6,722 nucleotides of DNA from Candidatus Heimdallarchaeota archaeon (GCA_015522385.1 WAMJ01000290.1:1-6722); one strand, 5' to 3'. Counted from the stretch's first letter, positions 1 to 5,426 are shown. Notes: generated from the sequence alone by a model not told the origin. Program-made: numbers and translations.

Positions 1-559
1 TGACCATGATGACGAAGTCGGTGAGCGCCGGGCTGTAGACCGCGCCTCCGGCGCACGGTCCCATGATCACACTGATCTGGGGGATGACTCCCGAGGCCTT
101 GACATTTGCCCTGAAGATGTCACCGTATCCTGCAAGGGATGACACTCCCTCCTGGATGCGGGCGCCAGCGGAGTCATTCAGGCCGATGATAGGTGACCCG
201 GTCTTCATGGCCAAATCCATAACCTTCAGGATCTTCCGAGCGTGCATCTCTCCCAATGCTCCTCCGAATACCGTGAAGTCCTGTGCGAAGACACAGACAT
301 TCCTACCGTTGATTGTTCCATAACCGGTGACCACACCATCTCCCATGTACTTCTGCTTGTCTAGACCGAAGCTGTCCGTCCTATGGACGACAAACTTGTC
401 AATCTCTTGGAAGGAGTTGGGATCCAGTAGTTTCTCGATTCTCTCCCTCGCGGTCATCTTGCCCTTGGCTCTCTGGGCCTCTATACGCTTCTCACCGCCC
501 CCGAGCTCTGCGACTCTGTTCTTTTCAGCGAGGAGTTCAAACCGGTCTTCCTTGTTCAT
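1..559 (-). CDS. Acyl-CoA carboxylase carboxyltransferase subunit (PccB/MmdA type), N-terminal part
   Basis: This gene starts at an ATG at 559-557 and runs off the left edge with no stop, giving 186 codons of a family usually about 510-520 residues long. The protein transfers a carboxyl group between carboxybiotin and an acyl-CoA, typically propanoyl-CoA/methylmalonyl-CoA, in a cytosolic carboxylase or a membrane-coupled decarboxylase. Visible family features are the N-terminal basic helix with [17 protein letters not shown] (residues 34-50), [16 protein letters not shown] (71-86), [15 protein letters not shown] (93-107), [12 protein letters not shown] (128-139) and the oxyanion-hole stretch [16 protein letters not shown] (167-182). 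The match is colinear and unbroken. The sequence cannot separate propionyl-CoA carboxylase, a broad acyl-CoA carboxylase and methylmalonyl-CoA decarboxylase alpha, because the partner subunits lie outside the window. A small gene lies 40 nt upstream on the same strand, so co-transcription is plausible. An in-frame GTG directly precedes the ATG. Confidence 0.95.
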   Translation of the reverse strand, partial: MNKEDRFELLAEKNRVAELGGGEKRIEAQRAKGKMTARERIEKLLDPNSFQEIDKFVVHRTDSFGLDKQKYMGDGVVTGYGTINGRNVCVFAQDFTVFGGALGEMHARKILKVMDLAMKTGSPIIGLNDSAGARIQEGVSSLAGYGDIFRANVKASGVIPQISVIMGPCAGGAVYSPALTDFVIMV

Positions 560-599
560 CACATTGAGCTCTCATGGTGATTTGAAAAACAATTGTGTA

Positions 600-1073
600 C
601 TAACGTATTTCTTGGGAAAGGTGCATCTGGATCTCGCTGATCTCTAGGCTTTGATACTCTAAGTAGAGTTGCTTCTCCAAAGTCCAAGTGATTTGTTTGC
701 CTTTCTTCTTGTTCTTGCTGAGCAGTCCCCTCTCCGACATGCGGGTGAGGTACTGTGCAAGGTTGGACTTGCCGATCATCAGGTCGTAGTTGTCCTTGGC
801 GATGAACTGTGTCCAGTCTTTGTGGATATCTTGGGTGGTAAGTGTCATTCCCTGCGAGTACTGTGAGACGAGGAAGAAGGCGAACTTGTCGATCTTGCTC
901 CCGTTGATGAAGTCGTCCATGGTCTTCATCTCCACCTCGGGTTCATTGTCGTCTGCAGTGGTCGGTGTACCTGTCAACAGGCTCAGGAGGACGTCCTTGG
1001 GGATGGCAGCGATGGCTGACTTGTCGACTTCGACGATTGTGCCATCGGGTTTGGTTATCTTCAGACCTGCCAC
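600..1073 (-). CDS. Hypothetical protein with winged-helix-like domain
   Basis: A 157-residue soluble protein that I do not recognise as a named family. The GTG start at 1073-1071 is chosen because an AGGTGA ribosome binding site lies at 1083-1078 and a TATA box lies further upstream. Residues 1-20 form a short beta-rich opening (LKITKPDGTIVEVD). Residues 35-55 are acidic and probably disordered. Residues 58-140 look like a winged helix: a helix at KIDKFAFFLVSQY, a second at TTQDIHKDWTQF, a recognition-helix-like stretch at GKSNLAQYLTRMSERGLL and a basic wing (KNKKKGKQITWTL). That suggests a DNA-binding or protein-binding role, as inference only. It lies upstream of, and on the same strand as, the carboxyltransferase gene, with 40 nt between them and no convincing TATA box in the gap, so the two may form an operon. 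It could be a regulator of that operon or an unrelated protein. Confidence 0.75.
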   Translation of the reverse strand: MAGLKITKPDGTIVEVDKSAIAAIPKDVLLSLLTGTPTTADDNEPEVEMKTMDDFINGSKIDKFAFFLVSQYSQGMTLTTQDIHKDWTQFIAKDNYDLMIGKSNLAQYLTRMSERGLLSKNKKKGKQITWTLEKQLYLEYQSLEISEIQMHLSQEIR

Positions 1074-1077
1074 TGTT

Positions 1078-1083
1078 TCACCT
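1078..1083 (-). promoter_or_regulatory. Ribosome binding site of the winged-helix gene
   Basis: AGGTGA on the minus strand, with four bases between it and the GTG start at 1073. It is a strong Shine-Dalgarno match and is the reason for choosing the GTG over a later ATG. Confidence 0.7.
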
Positions 1084-1110
1084 GTTGAGTATGATGAATC
1101 CCTTATTCTT

Positions 1111-1119
1111 CTATTTAAA
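1111..1119 (-). promoter_or_regulatory. TATA box of the winged-helix gene (possible operon promoter)
   Basis: TTTAAATAG on the minus strand. Counting about 26 bases from its centre gives a start near 1089, which leaves a leader of about 15 nt that just holds the AGGTGA site. It lies between the TauE-like stop and the winged-helix start, so the winged-helix gene (and perhaps the carboxyltransferase gene) is probably transcribed separately from the transporter. Inferred from sequence only. Confidence 0.55.
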
Positions 1120-1167
1120 CTTGTATGTCACGTCCCTTAATCTGAAAATTTCAGCCAAGAGATACCC

Positions 1168-2019
1168 TTATCCGATAATTCCTAGTGAGCTCAGCCCTAT
1201 GTATCCCATGACCAATCCTAGAGAGATGAAGAGGAGGATGAGGAATCTCTCAGCGGTATGTTCGCTCACTCTTGAGGAGAGTCTTGCGCCGATCTGTCCA
1301 CCGATGAGCACACCAGGGACGGTGAACATGACGAGATTCCATGGTATTGCATCTATTCCTACGAGTGCGACGTCCACCACTGCAGAGGTCAGGACGACGA
1401 CGATGACCACGAAAACCGAGGTTCCAGCAGCGACCCCCATTGGTAGATTGCATCTTCCCCTTAGGGTGGAGACGACGGTCTCACCCACCCCCACGCTGAT
1501 GAGTCCTGTGACGAACGAGCCGATACCTGCTAGGATCCCCCCCTCGTACTGGTTGCAGACGAGGTACTCATGGATATTTCCTTCACCGTCTGTGATTGAT
1601 CTCATCACACCGTTGGAAGTATCGATCTCCTTGTTCCTGCTCATGACGAAGACGTACAGCGAGAGGAGAATCATACCGACCGCAAAACCAGTCGTGAGGA
1701 CTGCAGAGTTGACTGAGCGCTTGAGAACTGTACCTATAATCACGGAGGGAACGCCGATCATCAGGAAGTACATGGCGGTTTTAAAGTCGATGAGTTTCTT
1801 CCTGTAATATCCCACAAACCCAGAGGAGAATCCTGCAACCTCGGTGAGGAGGGCAGCACCGAAAGCGTTAGCTGCGTCTATTGGTGTCACATTGACTAGT
1901 GGGAAGAGGATGATGAAGACAGGTGAGAAGAGAACAGCACCTCCTATTCCCACAGTCATGGCAATAGTGGCGACGGCGATTGAGACGAAGAACATGAACC
2001 AATATTCAAATATCATCAT
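1168..2019 (-). CDS. TauE/SafE (TSUP) family membrane transporter
   Basis: A 283-residue polytopic membrane protein of the TSUP family (TauE/SafE, formerly DUF81), whose characterised members export or import sulfite, sulfoacetate and other organosulfur or small anions. About eight hydrophobic segments fall in two halves of four. The first half opens with the glycine motif GIGGAVLFSPVFI (residues 24-36). The second half repeats it as GLISVGVGETVVSTL (172-186) and ends with the family signature GGQIGARLSSRVSEHTAERF (240-259) followed by a last helix. A hydrophilic loop at about 127-159 (RNKEIDTSNG to NQYEGG) joins the halves. Length is within the family's range. Two adjacent ATG codons lie at 2019 and 2016, with AGGTC (2029-2025) upstream. 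The substrate cannot be read from sequence. The gene is divergent from the membrane/zinc-ribbon gene at 2152, with 132 nt between them. Confidence 0.92.
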   Translation of the reverse strand: MMIFEYWFMFFVSIAVATIAMTVGIGGAVLFSPVFIILFPLVNVTPIDAANAFGAALLTEVAGFSSGFVGYYRKKLIDFKTAMYFLMIGVPSVIIGTVLKRSVNSAVLTTGFAVGMILLSLYVFVMSRNKEIDTSNGVMRSITDGEGNIHEYLVCNQYEGGILAGIGSFVTGLISVGVGETVVSTLRGRCNLPMGVAAGTSVFVVIVVVLTSAVVDVALVGIDAIPWNLVMFTVPGVLIGGQIGARLSSRVSEHTAERFLILLFISLGLVMGYIGLSSLGIIG

Positions 2020-2053
2020 TCCTAGACCTGATTCGAGGTATTAATCACATTCA

Positions 2054-2063
2054 TTCTATAATT
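2054..2063 (-). promoter_or_regulatory. Probable TATA box of the TauE-like gene
   Basis: AATTATAGAA on the minus strand, centred about 40 nt before the ATG at 2019. The expected transcription start near 2032 leaves a leader of about 13 nt that contains the AGGTC ribosome binding site. The match to the archaeal consensus is fair, not perfect. Confidence 0.45.
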
Positions 2064-2120
2064 CGAAGTGGACAGTCCTTAGCGTGACTGTTACCCTCTG
2101 TGTGGGAACAATGAACTAGG

Positions 2121-2128
2121 TTTATATA
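2121..2128 (+). promoter_or_regulatory. Strong archaeal TATA box, predicted leaderless promoter
   Basis: TTTATATA, a perfect archaeal TATA consensus. Its centre is about 27 nt before the ATG at 2152, so transcription should begin at or next to the start codon. No Shine-Dalgarno sequence precedes that ATG, as expected for a leaderless message. It drives the pair of genes at 2152-3958. Confidence 0.8.
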
Positions 2129-2151
2129 TCCATTTACTGATTCTATAGTGT

Positions 2152-2937
2152 ATGGCAGAAAGAAAGGTACATCCGTACTTCATAGGTATGTTACTCTTCG
2201 CTCTCATCTCGGGGATCATCGACTTTGTATCAAACTCAATCAGTCTCAGCTTGATTGATACAAGCTCTCCCCAAGTTATCATCTTGTTAGTTAACGTTAC
2301 TGTACAGTTTACATTGCTTATTTTCGTCATTGTGGGTTTGGTCTACCTCAACAACCCAGAGAAGAGACGGATTATTGCGGAGAGTAGGTACAACCTCTTC
2401 CTCTATGAATTCTTCGAAAATGCCTACAACTGGCAGATTGGGCTTTTCCTCATTGGTTCAGTAATAATAGTAGCCGACTTTGACGGGTTCTTCACGGGAT
2501 CCATTGGTGGTTTTGTACTTATCGTCATTGTAGTCATGATCTACAATGAAAACAGGAAGATCAAGGAGTCACTGAGTATCATCATCCCGCAGTATCCGGT
2601 CATATCTTTGACCAAGCTGAAGGAGCTTATCCCACATCAATCAGATACTAGGAAGCTCAAGAGGCTCCTGTTGCAGATGATCATCGTCGAGGGCTTTCCC
2701 GCTCACTTCGATCCCAGCAGTGGTGTGGTCAGCTACGGAGATCATCCCAGTGTAAAGGTAGAACCGGTCATAATCACAAAATCTGATGTAGAACCTGTAC
2801 AAAAACAGGAGAAGCAAGCGATAAGCGCGTCCGGGGATATTCCGAAACTCATCTGCCCCTATTGCGGGGAGGAGGCAGAATTCAGTGATGCGAAGTTCTG
2901 CCAAGGCTGTGGCGCTTCACTTGGCCCCGCGAAGTAG
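2152..2937 (+). CDS. Membrane protein with winged-helix-like segment and C-terminal zinc ribbon
   Basis: A 261-residue protein of no named family that I recognise. Four hydrophobic segments lie at about residues 8-35, 41-66, 95-110 and 117-132. The rest should be cytoplasmic by the positive-inside rule (YNENRKIKES follows the last helix). Residues 150-196 (from SLTKLKELIP through LLQMIIVEGFPAHFDPSSGV) read like a small winged helix of the kind seen in PCI-like domains: helix, helix, a Met-Ile-x-x-Gly turn, then a beta wing. A linker of about 30 residues (200-230, Val/Glu/Lys/Gln-rich) leads to a rubredoxin-like zinc ribbon with C235-x2-C238-x11-C250-x2-C253. The ATG at 2152 is fixed by the TATA box 27 nt upstream. 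The stop is 10 nt before the next gene, so the two are surely co-transcribed. A role in membrane-linked sensing or protein interaction is inference. Confidence 0.85.
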   Translation: MAERKVHPYFIGMLLFALISGIIDFVSNSISLSLIDTSSPQVIILLVNVTVQFTLLIFVIVGLVYLNNPEKRRIIAESRYNLFLYEFFENAYNWQIGLFLIGSVIIVADFDGFFTGSIGGFVLIVIVVMIYNENRKIKESLSIIIPQYPVISLTKLKELIPHQSDTRKLKRLLLQMIIVEGFPAHFDPSSGVVSYGDHPSVKVEPVIITKSDVEPVQKQEKQAISASGDIPKLICPYCGEEAEFSDAKFCQGCGASLGPAK

Positions 2938-2943
2938 GTGAGG
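2936..2943 (+). promoter_or_regulatory. Ribosome binding site that fixes a TTG start
   Basis: AGGTGAGG overlaps the stop codon of the upstream gene and lies a few bases before the TTG at 2948. An in-frame TGA at 2939-2941 rules out any earlier start, so the downstream gene begins with TTG. The need for a ribosome binding site here, but not at 2152, fits an internal gene in a leaderless operon. Confidence 0.75.
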
Positions 2944-2947
2944 TACT

Positions 2948-3958
2948 TTGAGTTTCTCAGAGAACCACCCGGAGCTTGTGGAGCTCTTGACATCGATCAG
3001 CCAGTTCGGCTTCACCAACCTGCAGGCCAGGGCTTACATCAGTCTGGTCTCACTGGGTGAGTCCACGGGATCGTCCATAGCCGAGAATTCGGGGATTAAC
3101 AGGTCGAAGATCTACGATACGCTCAAGGATCTTGAGAGAATGGGTGCCGTTCGACGGGTATCGAGGGAAAAGAAGACCAAGTACATTGCAGTACCTCCCG
3201 AGAAGGTGTTTAATTCAATCCTCCAGAATTTCAGTTCCAAGATAGCCGAAGGACAGGAAAAGCTGAAGGAGCTCAGTGAGTTCATGCAGTCAGTCGACGA
3301 GACCCGGGTGACGTACTCCTCCATTGAGGTACGTGAACTTGACGTCAATGACTTCGAGTACCTGATCACGGGAAACAAGCAGACCCTCGGCAAGCTGATC
3401 AACTCTCTCTCTCCACGTAACCGTCCGAACAATGAGGTGGTGATACTTCAGTTGTCGATCGAAGATGACATTGTTGTCCTCTTCTCGAGGGAGAGAATAC
3501 TGATCTTCCAACCACCAATAGGGAAAATCATCGAGAATCTCCTGTCCATTGAGAGTCCGGAGATTTCAAGGGTATTCTACAATATTCTACTGTCTAGCTG
3601 GAAGATGCCGGATTCACAGATTATCGAGATGGTGGAGACCACGGGGATCCGTCTCCTCTACTCGGGAGTCGCTGTCTATGTCGATCAACCCATGGAGACC
3701 TCGGGGCACTACGAGTACCAAAGACCAGTGTTCTTCATCGTGACGGATGCGCACATCGTCTTCTACTACGAGGGTGAGGAGGATCACAAAGTTCCAGTTC
3801 TCTCCATCTCACGGGTAGATCTTCTGTCCAGCAACACCTTGGAGTGTACTCTATCCGCAAAGACTGGTGCCTACCTCGGTAAGCTCCGGATGAAAATTAT
3901 TGGTCCTGCTCTCATGCTCAAAGGTATACTTGAAGTGGTCTCTCCCCAGATTAGATAA
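2948..3958 (+). CDS. TrmB-type HTH regulator with PH-like C-terminal domain
   Basis: A 336-residue protein. Residues 12-82 are a typical TrmB winged helix: FGFTNLQARAYISLVSLGES, then the recognition helix region NRSKIYDTLKDLERMGAVRR and a basic wing (KKTKYIAVPPEKV). TrmB proteins are archaeal repressors or activators, often of sugar and other metabolic genes. Residues 85-117 form an amphipathic, coiled-coil-like helix that probably dimerises. Residues 125-220 look like a diverged effector domain with alternating beta strands (EVVILQLS, DDIVVLFSRERILIFQPP). There is no sign of the usual sugar-binding domain. Residues 235-332 resemble a PH/GRAM-like fold: several strands, YQRPVFFIVTDAHIVFYY, then VPVLSISRVDLL and a final helix (ALMLKGILEVV). 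It starts with TTG, supported by the AGGTGAGG site and an upstream in-frame stop. It follows the membrane/zinc-ribbon gene by 10 nt and may act with it. Its stop abuts the stop of the convergent ubiquitin-like gene. Confidence 0.85.
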   Translation: MSFSENHPELVELLTSISQFGFTNLQARAYISLVSLGESTGSSIAENSGINRSKIYDTLKDLERMGAVRRVSREKKTKYIAVPPEKVFNSILQNFSSKIAEGQEKLKELSEFMQSVDETRVTYSSIEVRELDVNDFEYLITGNKQTLGKLINSLSPRNRPNNEVVILQLSIEDDIVVLFSRERILIFQPPIGKIIENLLSIESPEISRVFYNILLSSWKMPDSQIIEMVETTGIRLLYSGVAVYVDQPMETSGHYEYQRPVFFIVTDAHIVFYYEGEEDHKVPVLSISRVDLLSSNTLECTLSAKTGAYLGKLRMKIIGPALMLKGILEVVSPQIR

Positions 3959-3963
3959 TTATC
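3954..3963. repeat. Palindrome across two abutting convergent stop codons
   Basis: GATAATTATC is a perfect 10-base palindrome. It contains the TAA of the TrmB-like gene (3956-3958) and, directly adjacent, the TAA of the minus-strand ubiquitin-like gene (3961-3959). The genes have no bases between them, so both transcripts must end inside the other gene. Confidence 0.6.
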
Positions 3964-4231
3964 CCCCGTGGAGGATCGGAACGATCTTGATGATCATATC
4001 CTCCTCAATCTGCTCCTCCAGTAGTCCCATGGAAGAGAGTTCTGTCCCATTGTAGATGTAGAGTATTCCGGGTTTAAGCCTTTCACCTTCAAAAAGCACA
4101 TCCCTAATGAAGACATGATTTGAAACCGCCTGAAGTATGAGTGCCCTAAGTATTCCTTCTCCTTGGTGCTCGATTACTTCTGGATCTTCTGGATTGCGCA
4201 GAGATCTGTGGATCTTTAGGACCAGTTTCAC
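3959..4231 (-). CDS. Urm1/MoaD-like ubiquitin-fold protein ending in Gly-Gly
   Basis: A 90-residue protein (95 if the TTG at 4246 is used) with the beta-grasp pattern of the MoaD/ThiS/Urm1 sulfur carriers and archaeal SAMP modifiers. The second half is strikingly Urm1-like: KPGILYIYNGTELSSMG (residues 53-69), a Leu-x-x-Gln-Ile turn, then strand IKIVPILHGG (81-90) ending in Leu-His-Gly-Gly, the ending of eukaryotic Urm1. Such proteins are adenylated at the terminal Gly by an E1-like enzyme (UbaA/MoeB type), then carry sulfur for tRNA or molybdopterin thiolation or become conjugated to lysines. No E1 or cysteine desulfurase lies in the window. The GTG at 4231 is preferred because a TATA-like box is 25 nt upstream and no ribosome binding site is well placed for the TTG. 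The HxlR gene ends 32 nt upstream on the same strand, so it could also be read through from there. Ordinary MoaD is the main alternative. Confidence 0.8.
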   Translation of the reverse strand: MKLVLKIHRSLRNPEDPEVIEHQGEGILRALILQAVSNHVFIRDVLFEGERLKPGILYIYNGTELSSMGLLEEQIEEDMIIKIVPILHGG

Positions 4232-4250
4232 ATTTTGAACTCTCAACGTG

Positions 4251-4260
4251 TGTATAATTA
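4251..4260 (-). promoter_or_regulatory. Possible TATA box of the ubiquitin-like gene
   Basis: TAATTATACA on the minus strand, centred about 25 nt before the GTG at 4231, just after the stop codon of the HxlR gene. This would give a leaderless message. The match is moderate and the gene might instead be read through from the HxlR promoter. Confidence 0.4.
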
Positions 4261-4263
4261 CCT

Positions 4264-4656
4264 TTACTTCAGGACAGTCTGGATGGTGACAGCATGTCTG
4301 CAGACTCCCATCAAACAGGTCTGGTTATCACAGTCTCCGTACTGTATGCTCCACTTCCTCAGGTCATCAAGAATAGGAATGAGGGCCCGTCCACTCTCTG
4401 AGAGCTTGTACCGCACCTTCTTTGGTGTCACCTCGTTGGGTATCTTGGTCACCACCCCCTCCTCCACAAGGAATTTCAATCGCATCGCCAGAACCTTGGT
4501 ACTGATGTCAGGGATGAGATTACGGAGATCGGTATAGTTAAGGGACTTACTCTTCGAGTTCATTGCATTAATTAGTTCAAGTAAGATAGGAATATTCCAT
4601 TTCTGACCTAAAATATCCATCACAAACCACATAGAACAGTCTTTTCGACGGGACAC
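4264..4656 (-). CDS. HxlR-family transcriptional regulator with C-terminal cysteine cluster
   Basis: A 130-residue winged-helix protein. It shows the HxlR pattern in order: an N-terminal cysteine (C7), DILGQKWNIPILLEL (residues 14-28), a helix with LNYTDLRNLIPDISTKVLAM (39-58), LKFLVEEGVVTKIPNEVTPKKVRYKLSESGRAL (60-92, the wing) and a final dimer helix ILDDLRKW. HxlR proteins bind DNA as dimers, and several sense thiol or electrophile stress through the N-terminal cysteine. Unusually, the tail holds C109-x4-C114-x4-C119 followed by His121, which could bind metal or an iron-sulfur cluster or form disulfides. The start is GTG at 4656, with a TATA-like box 26 nt upstream, so it is predicted leaderless. 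It is divergent from the DUF123 gene and 32 nt upstream of the Urm1-like gene on its own strand. Its targets are unknown; self and neighbour control are likely candidates. Confidence 0.88.
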   Translation of the reverse strand: MSRRKDCSMWFVMDILGQKWNIPILLELINAMNSKSKSLNYTDLRNLIPDISTKVLAMRLKFLVEEGVVTKIPNEVTPKKVRYKLSESGRALIPILDDLRKWSIQYGDCDNQTCLMGVCRHAVTIQTVLK

Positions 4657-4677
4657 AACAAATAACCGAATTCCAAT

Positions 4678-4686
4678 CTTTATGTA
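4678..4686 (-). promoter_or_regulatory. TATA box of the HxlR gene, predicted leaderless
   Basis: TACATAAAG on the minus strand, centred 26 nt before the GTG at 4656. No ribosome binding site lies between them. It sits in the 136-nt spacer shared with the divergent DUF123 gene. Confidence 0.5.
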
Positions 4687-4748
4687 TCGATTTTAACTGT
4701 TGTGACTACGGATATCGCAAAACAGAAATTATACTCTCATTAATACAG

Positions 4749-4756
4749 TATTATTT
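4749..4756 (+). promoter_or_regulatory. Possible TATA box of the DUF123 gene
   Basis: TATTATTT, centred about 40 nt before the ATG at 4793. A start near 4779 would leave a leader of about 14 nt containing the GAGG site at 4782. Another candidate, TTAATACAT (4766-4774), would give a leaderless message, so the assignment is uncertain. Confidence 0.35.
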
Positions 4757-4781
4757 CACAGCTTCTTAATACATTGAAATT

Positions 4782-4785
4782 GAGG
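4782..4785 (+). promoter_or_regulatory. Ribosome binding site of the DUF123 gene
   Basis: GAGG, seven bases before the ATG at 4793. It supports this start and a leadered message. Confidence 0.5.
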
Positions 4786-4792
4786 AAGAGAT

Positions 4793-5347
4793 ATGGAAAT
4801 ATATGATATCGGAGAATCCCATCAGAATGGAACTTACCTGTTGAGGATTAAATTAGAGACCCCTCATGACGTCGTATTTGGTAGGTTTGATGGTGGGCGG
4901 GTGATCCATGTAGCTTCAGGTGAGTACTTTTACATCGGATCTGCCTTGGCAAGACGTGGATCGACCACCTTGGGGAATCGACTACAACGTCATTGCTCTA
5001 AGACGCCGGATAGAGCTGCTCATAAGATACGGGAAACATTACTCGAGAGATTCGATAAGATTGGAATTAAGTACACCAAGAAACCTTCTCCTAAGAAATT
5101 ATTTTGGAATATTGACCATCTGCTTAATCTCCATGATGCTGAGATCATCGGGATCATATTTGCACGGAACCCTATTCCATTGGAGAACCCGTGGAGTGAG
5201 TTCCTCGAAAAGTCTGGGAGGACGAGTATCTTCGCCAAGGGTTTGGGGGCTAATGATTCCAAAGGGCACACCCATGTACAGAGTTTTGACAACCCCGATG
5301 ACGAGTGGTGGAGAGAACTCCCTGAGATACTTCCATGGATTGAGTGA
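4793..5347 (+). CDS. DUF123 family GIY-YIG-like protein
   Basis: A 184-residue protein of the archaeal DUF123 family, which is related to GIY-YIG nucleases. Family features in order are GTYLLRI (residues 13-19), the GRF turn (30-32), SGEYFYIGSALARRG (42-56), RLQRHCSK (63-70), FWNIDHLL (104-111) and a terminal KGLGANDSKGHTHV (149-162). The first two supply the paired tyrosine motifs, and Arg63/Arg66 or His67 are candidate active-site residues. Two features are unusual. About 35 residues (69-103, rich in Lys and Arg) are inserted between the RH motif and the WNIDHLL motif. The tail matches the family's Gly-Phe-Gly-x-Ser-Asp-Cys-x-Cys-x-Ser-His element but lacks both cysteines, which suggests loss of metal binding. 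A tail of about 20 residues with Trp-Trp and Trp-Ile-Glu follows. Nuclease or DNA-repair activity is family-level inference. The gene is divergent from the HxlR gene. Confidence 0.85.
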   Translation: MEIYDIGESHQNGTYLLRIKLETPHDVVFGRFDGGRVIHVASGEYFYIGSALARRGSTTLGNRLQRHCSKTPDRAAHKIRETLLERFDKIGIKYTKKPSPKKLFWNIDHLLNLHDAEIIGIIFARNPIPLENPWSEFLEKSGRTSIFAKGLGANDSKGHTHVQSFDNPDDEWWRELPEILPWIE

Positions 5348-5417
5348 GAGCTTTGCTGGAACAGTGAGTTGATCTCTTATCGGTCAATAGGTGATGCATT
5401 CCCTTGATCAAATACTT

Positions 5418-5426
5418 CTTATAATT
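5418..5426 (+). promoter_or_regulatory. TATA box of the parvulin gene, predicted leaderless
   Basis: CTTATAATT, centred 26 nt before the ATG at 5448. It lies inside the longer reading frame that begins at GTG 5391, which is an argument against that earlier start. Confidence 0.6.

Noticed and set aside
63..647. Plus-strand open frames over the left edge
   Set aside because: They are antisense to the clearly recognised carboxyltransferase gene and show no family resemblance.
1370..1420. GAC/GAT-rich triplet run in the transporter gene
   Set aside because: On the coding strand it is a run of Val codons in a membrane helix, not a genuine repeat element.
965..1807. Long open frame of 280 codons on the plus strand
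   Set aside because: It lies antisense to the TauE-like transporter. Its Thr/Pro/Arg-rich translation is the typical complement of hydrophobic membrane codons, and it has no start signals.
3633..3655. GGAGAC and GTCTCC inverted repeat inside the TrmB-like gene
   Set aside because: The 6-bp arms fall within conserved-looking coding sequence with no T-tract or promoter nearby, so it is probably chance.
4920..5372. Plus-strand open frame of 150 codons overlapping the DUF123 gene
   Set aside because: It overlaps the recognised DUF123 frame almost fully and shows no motifs of its own.
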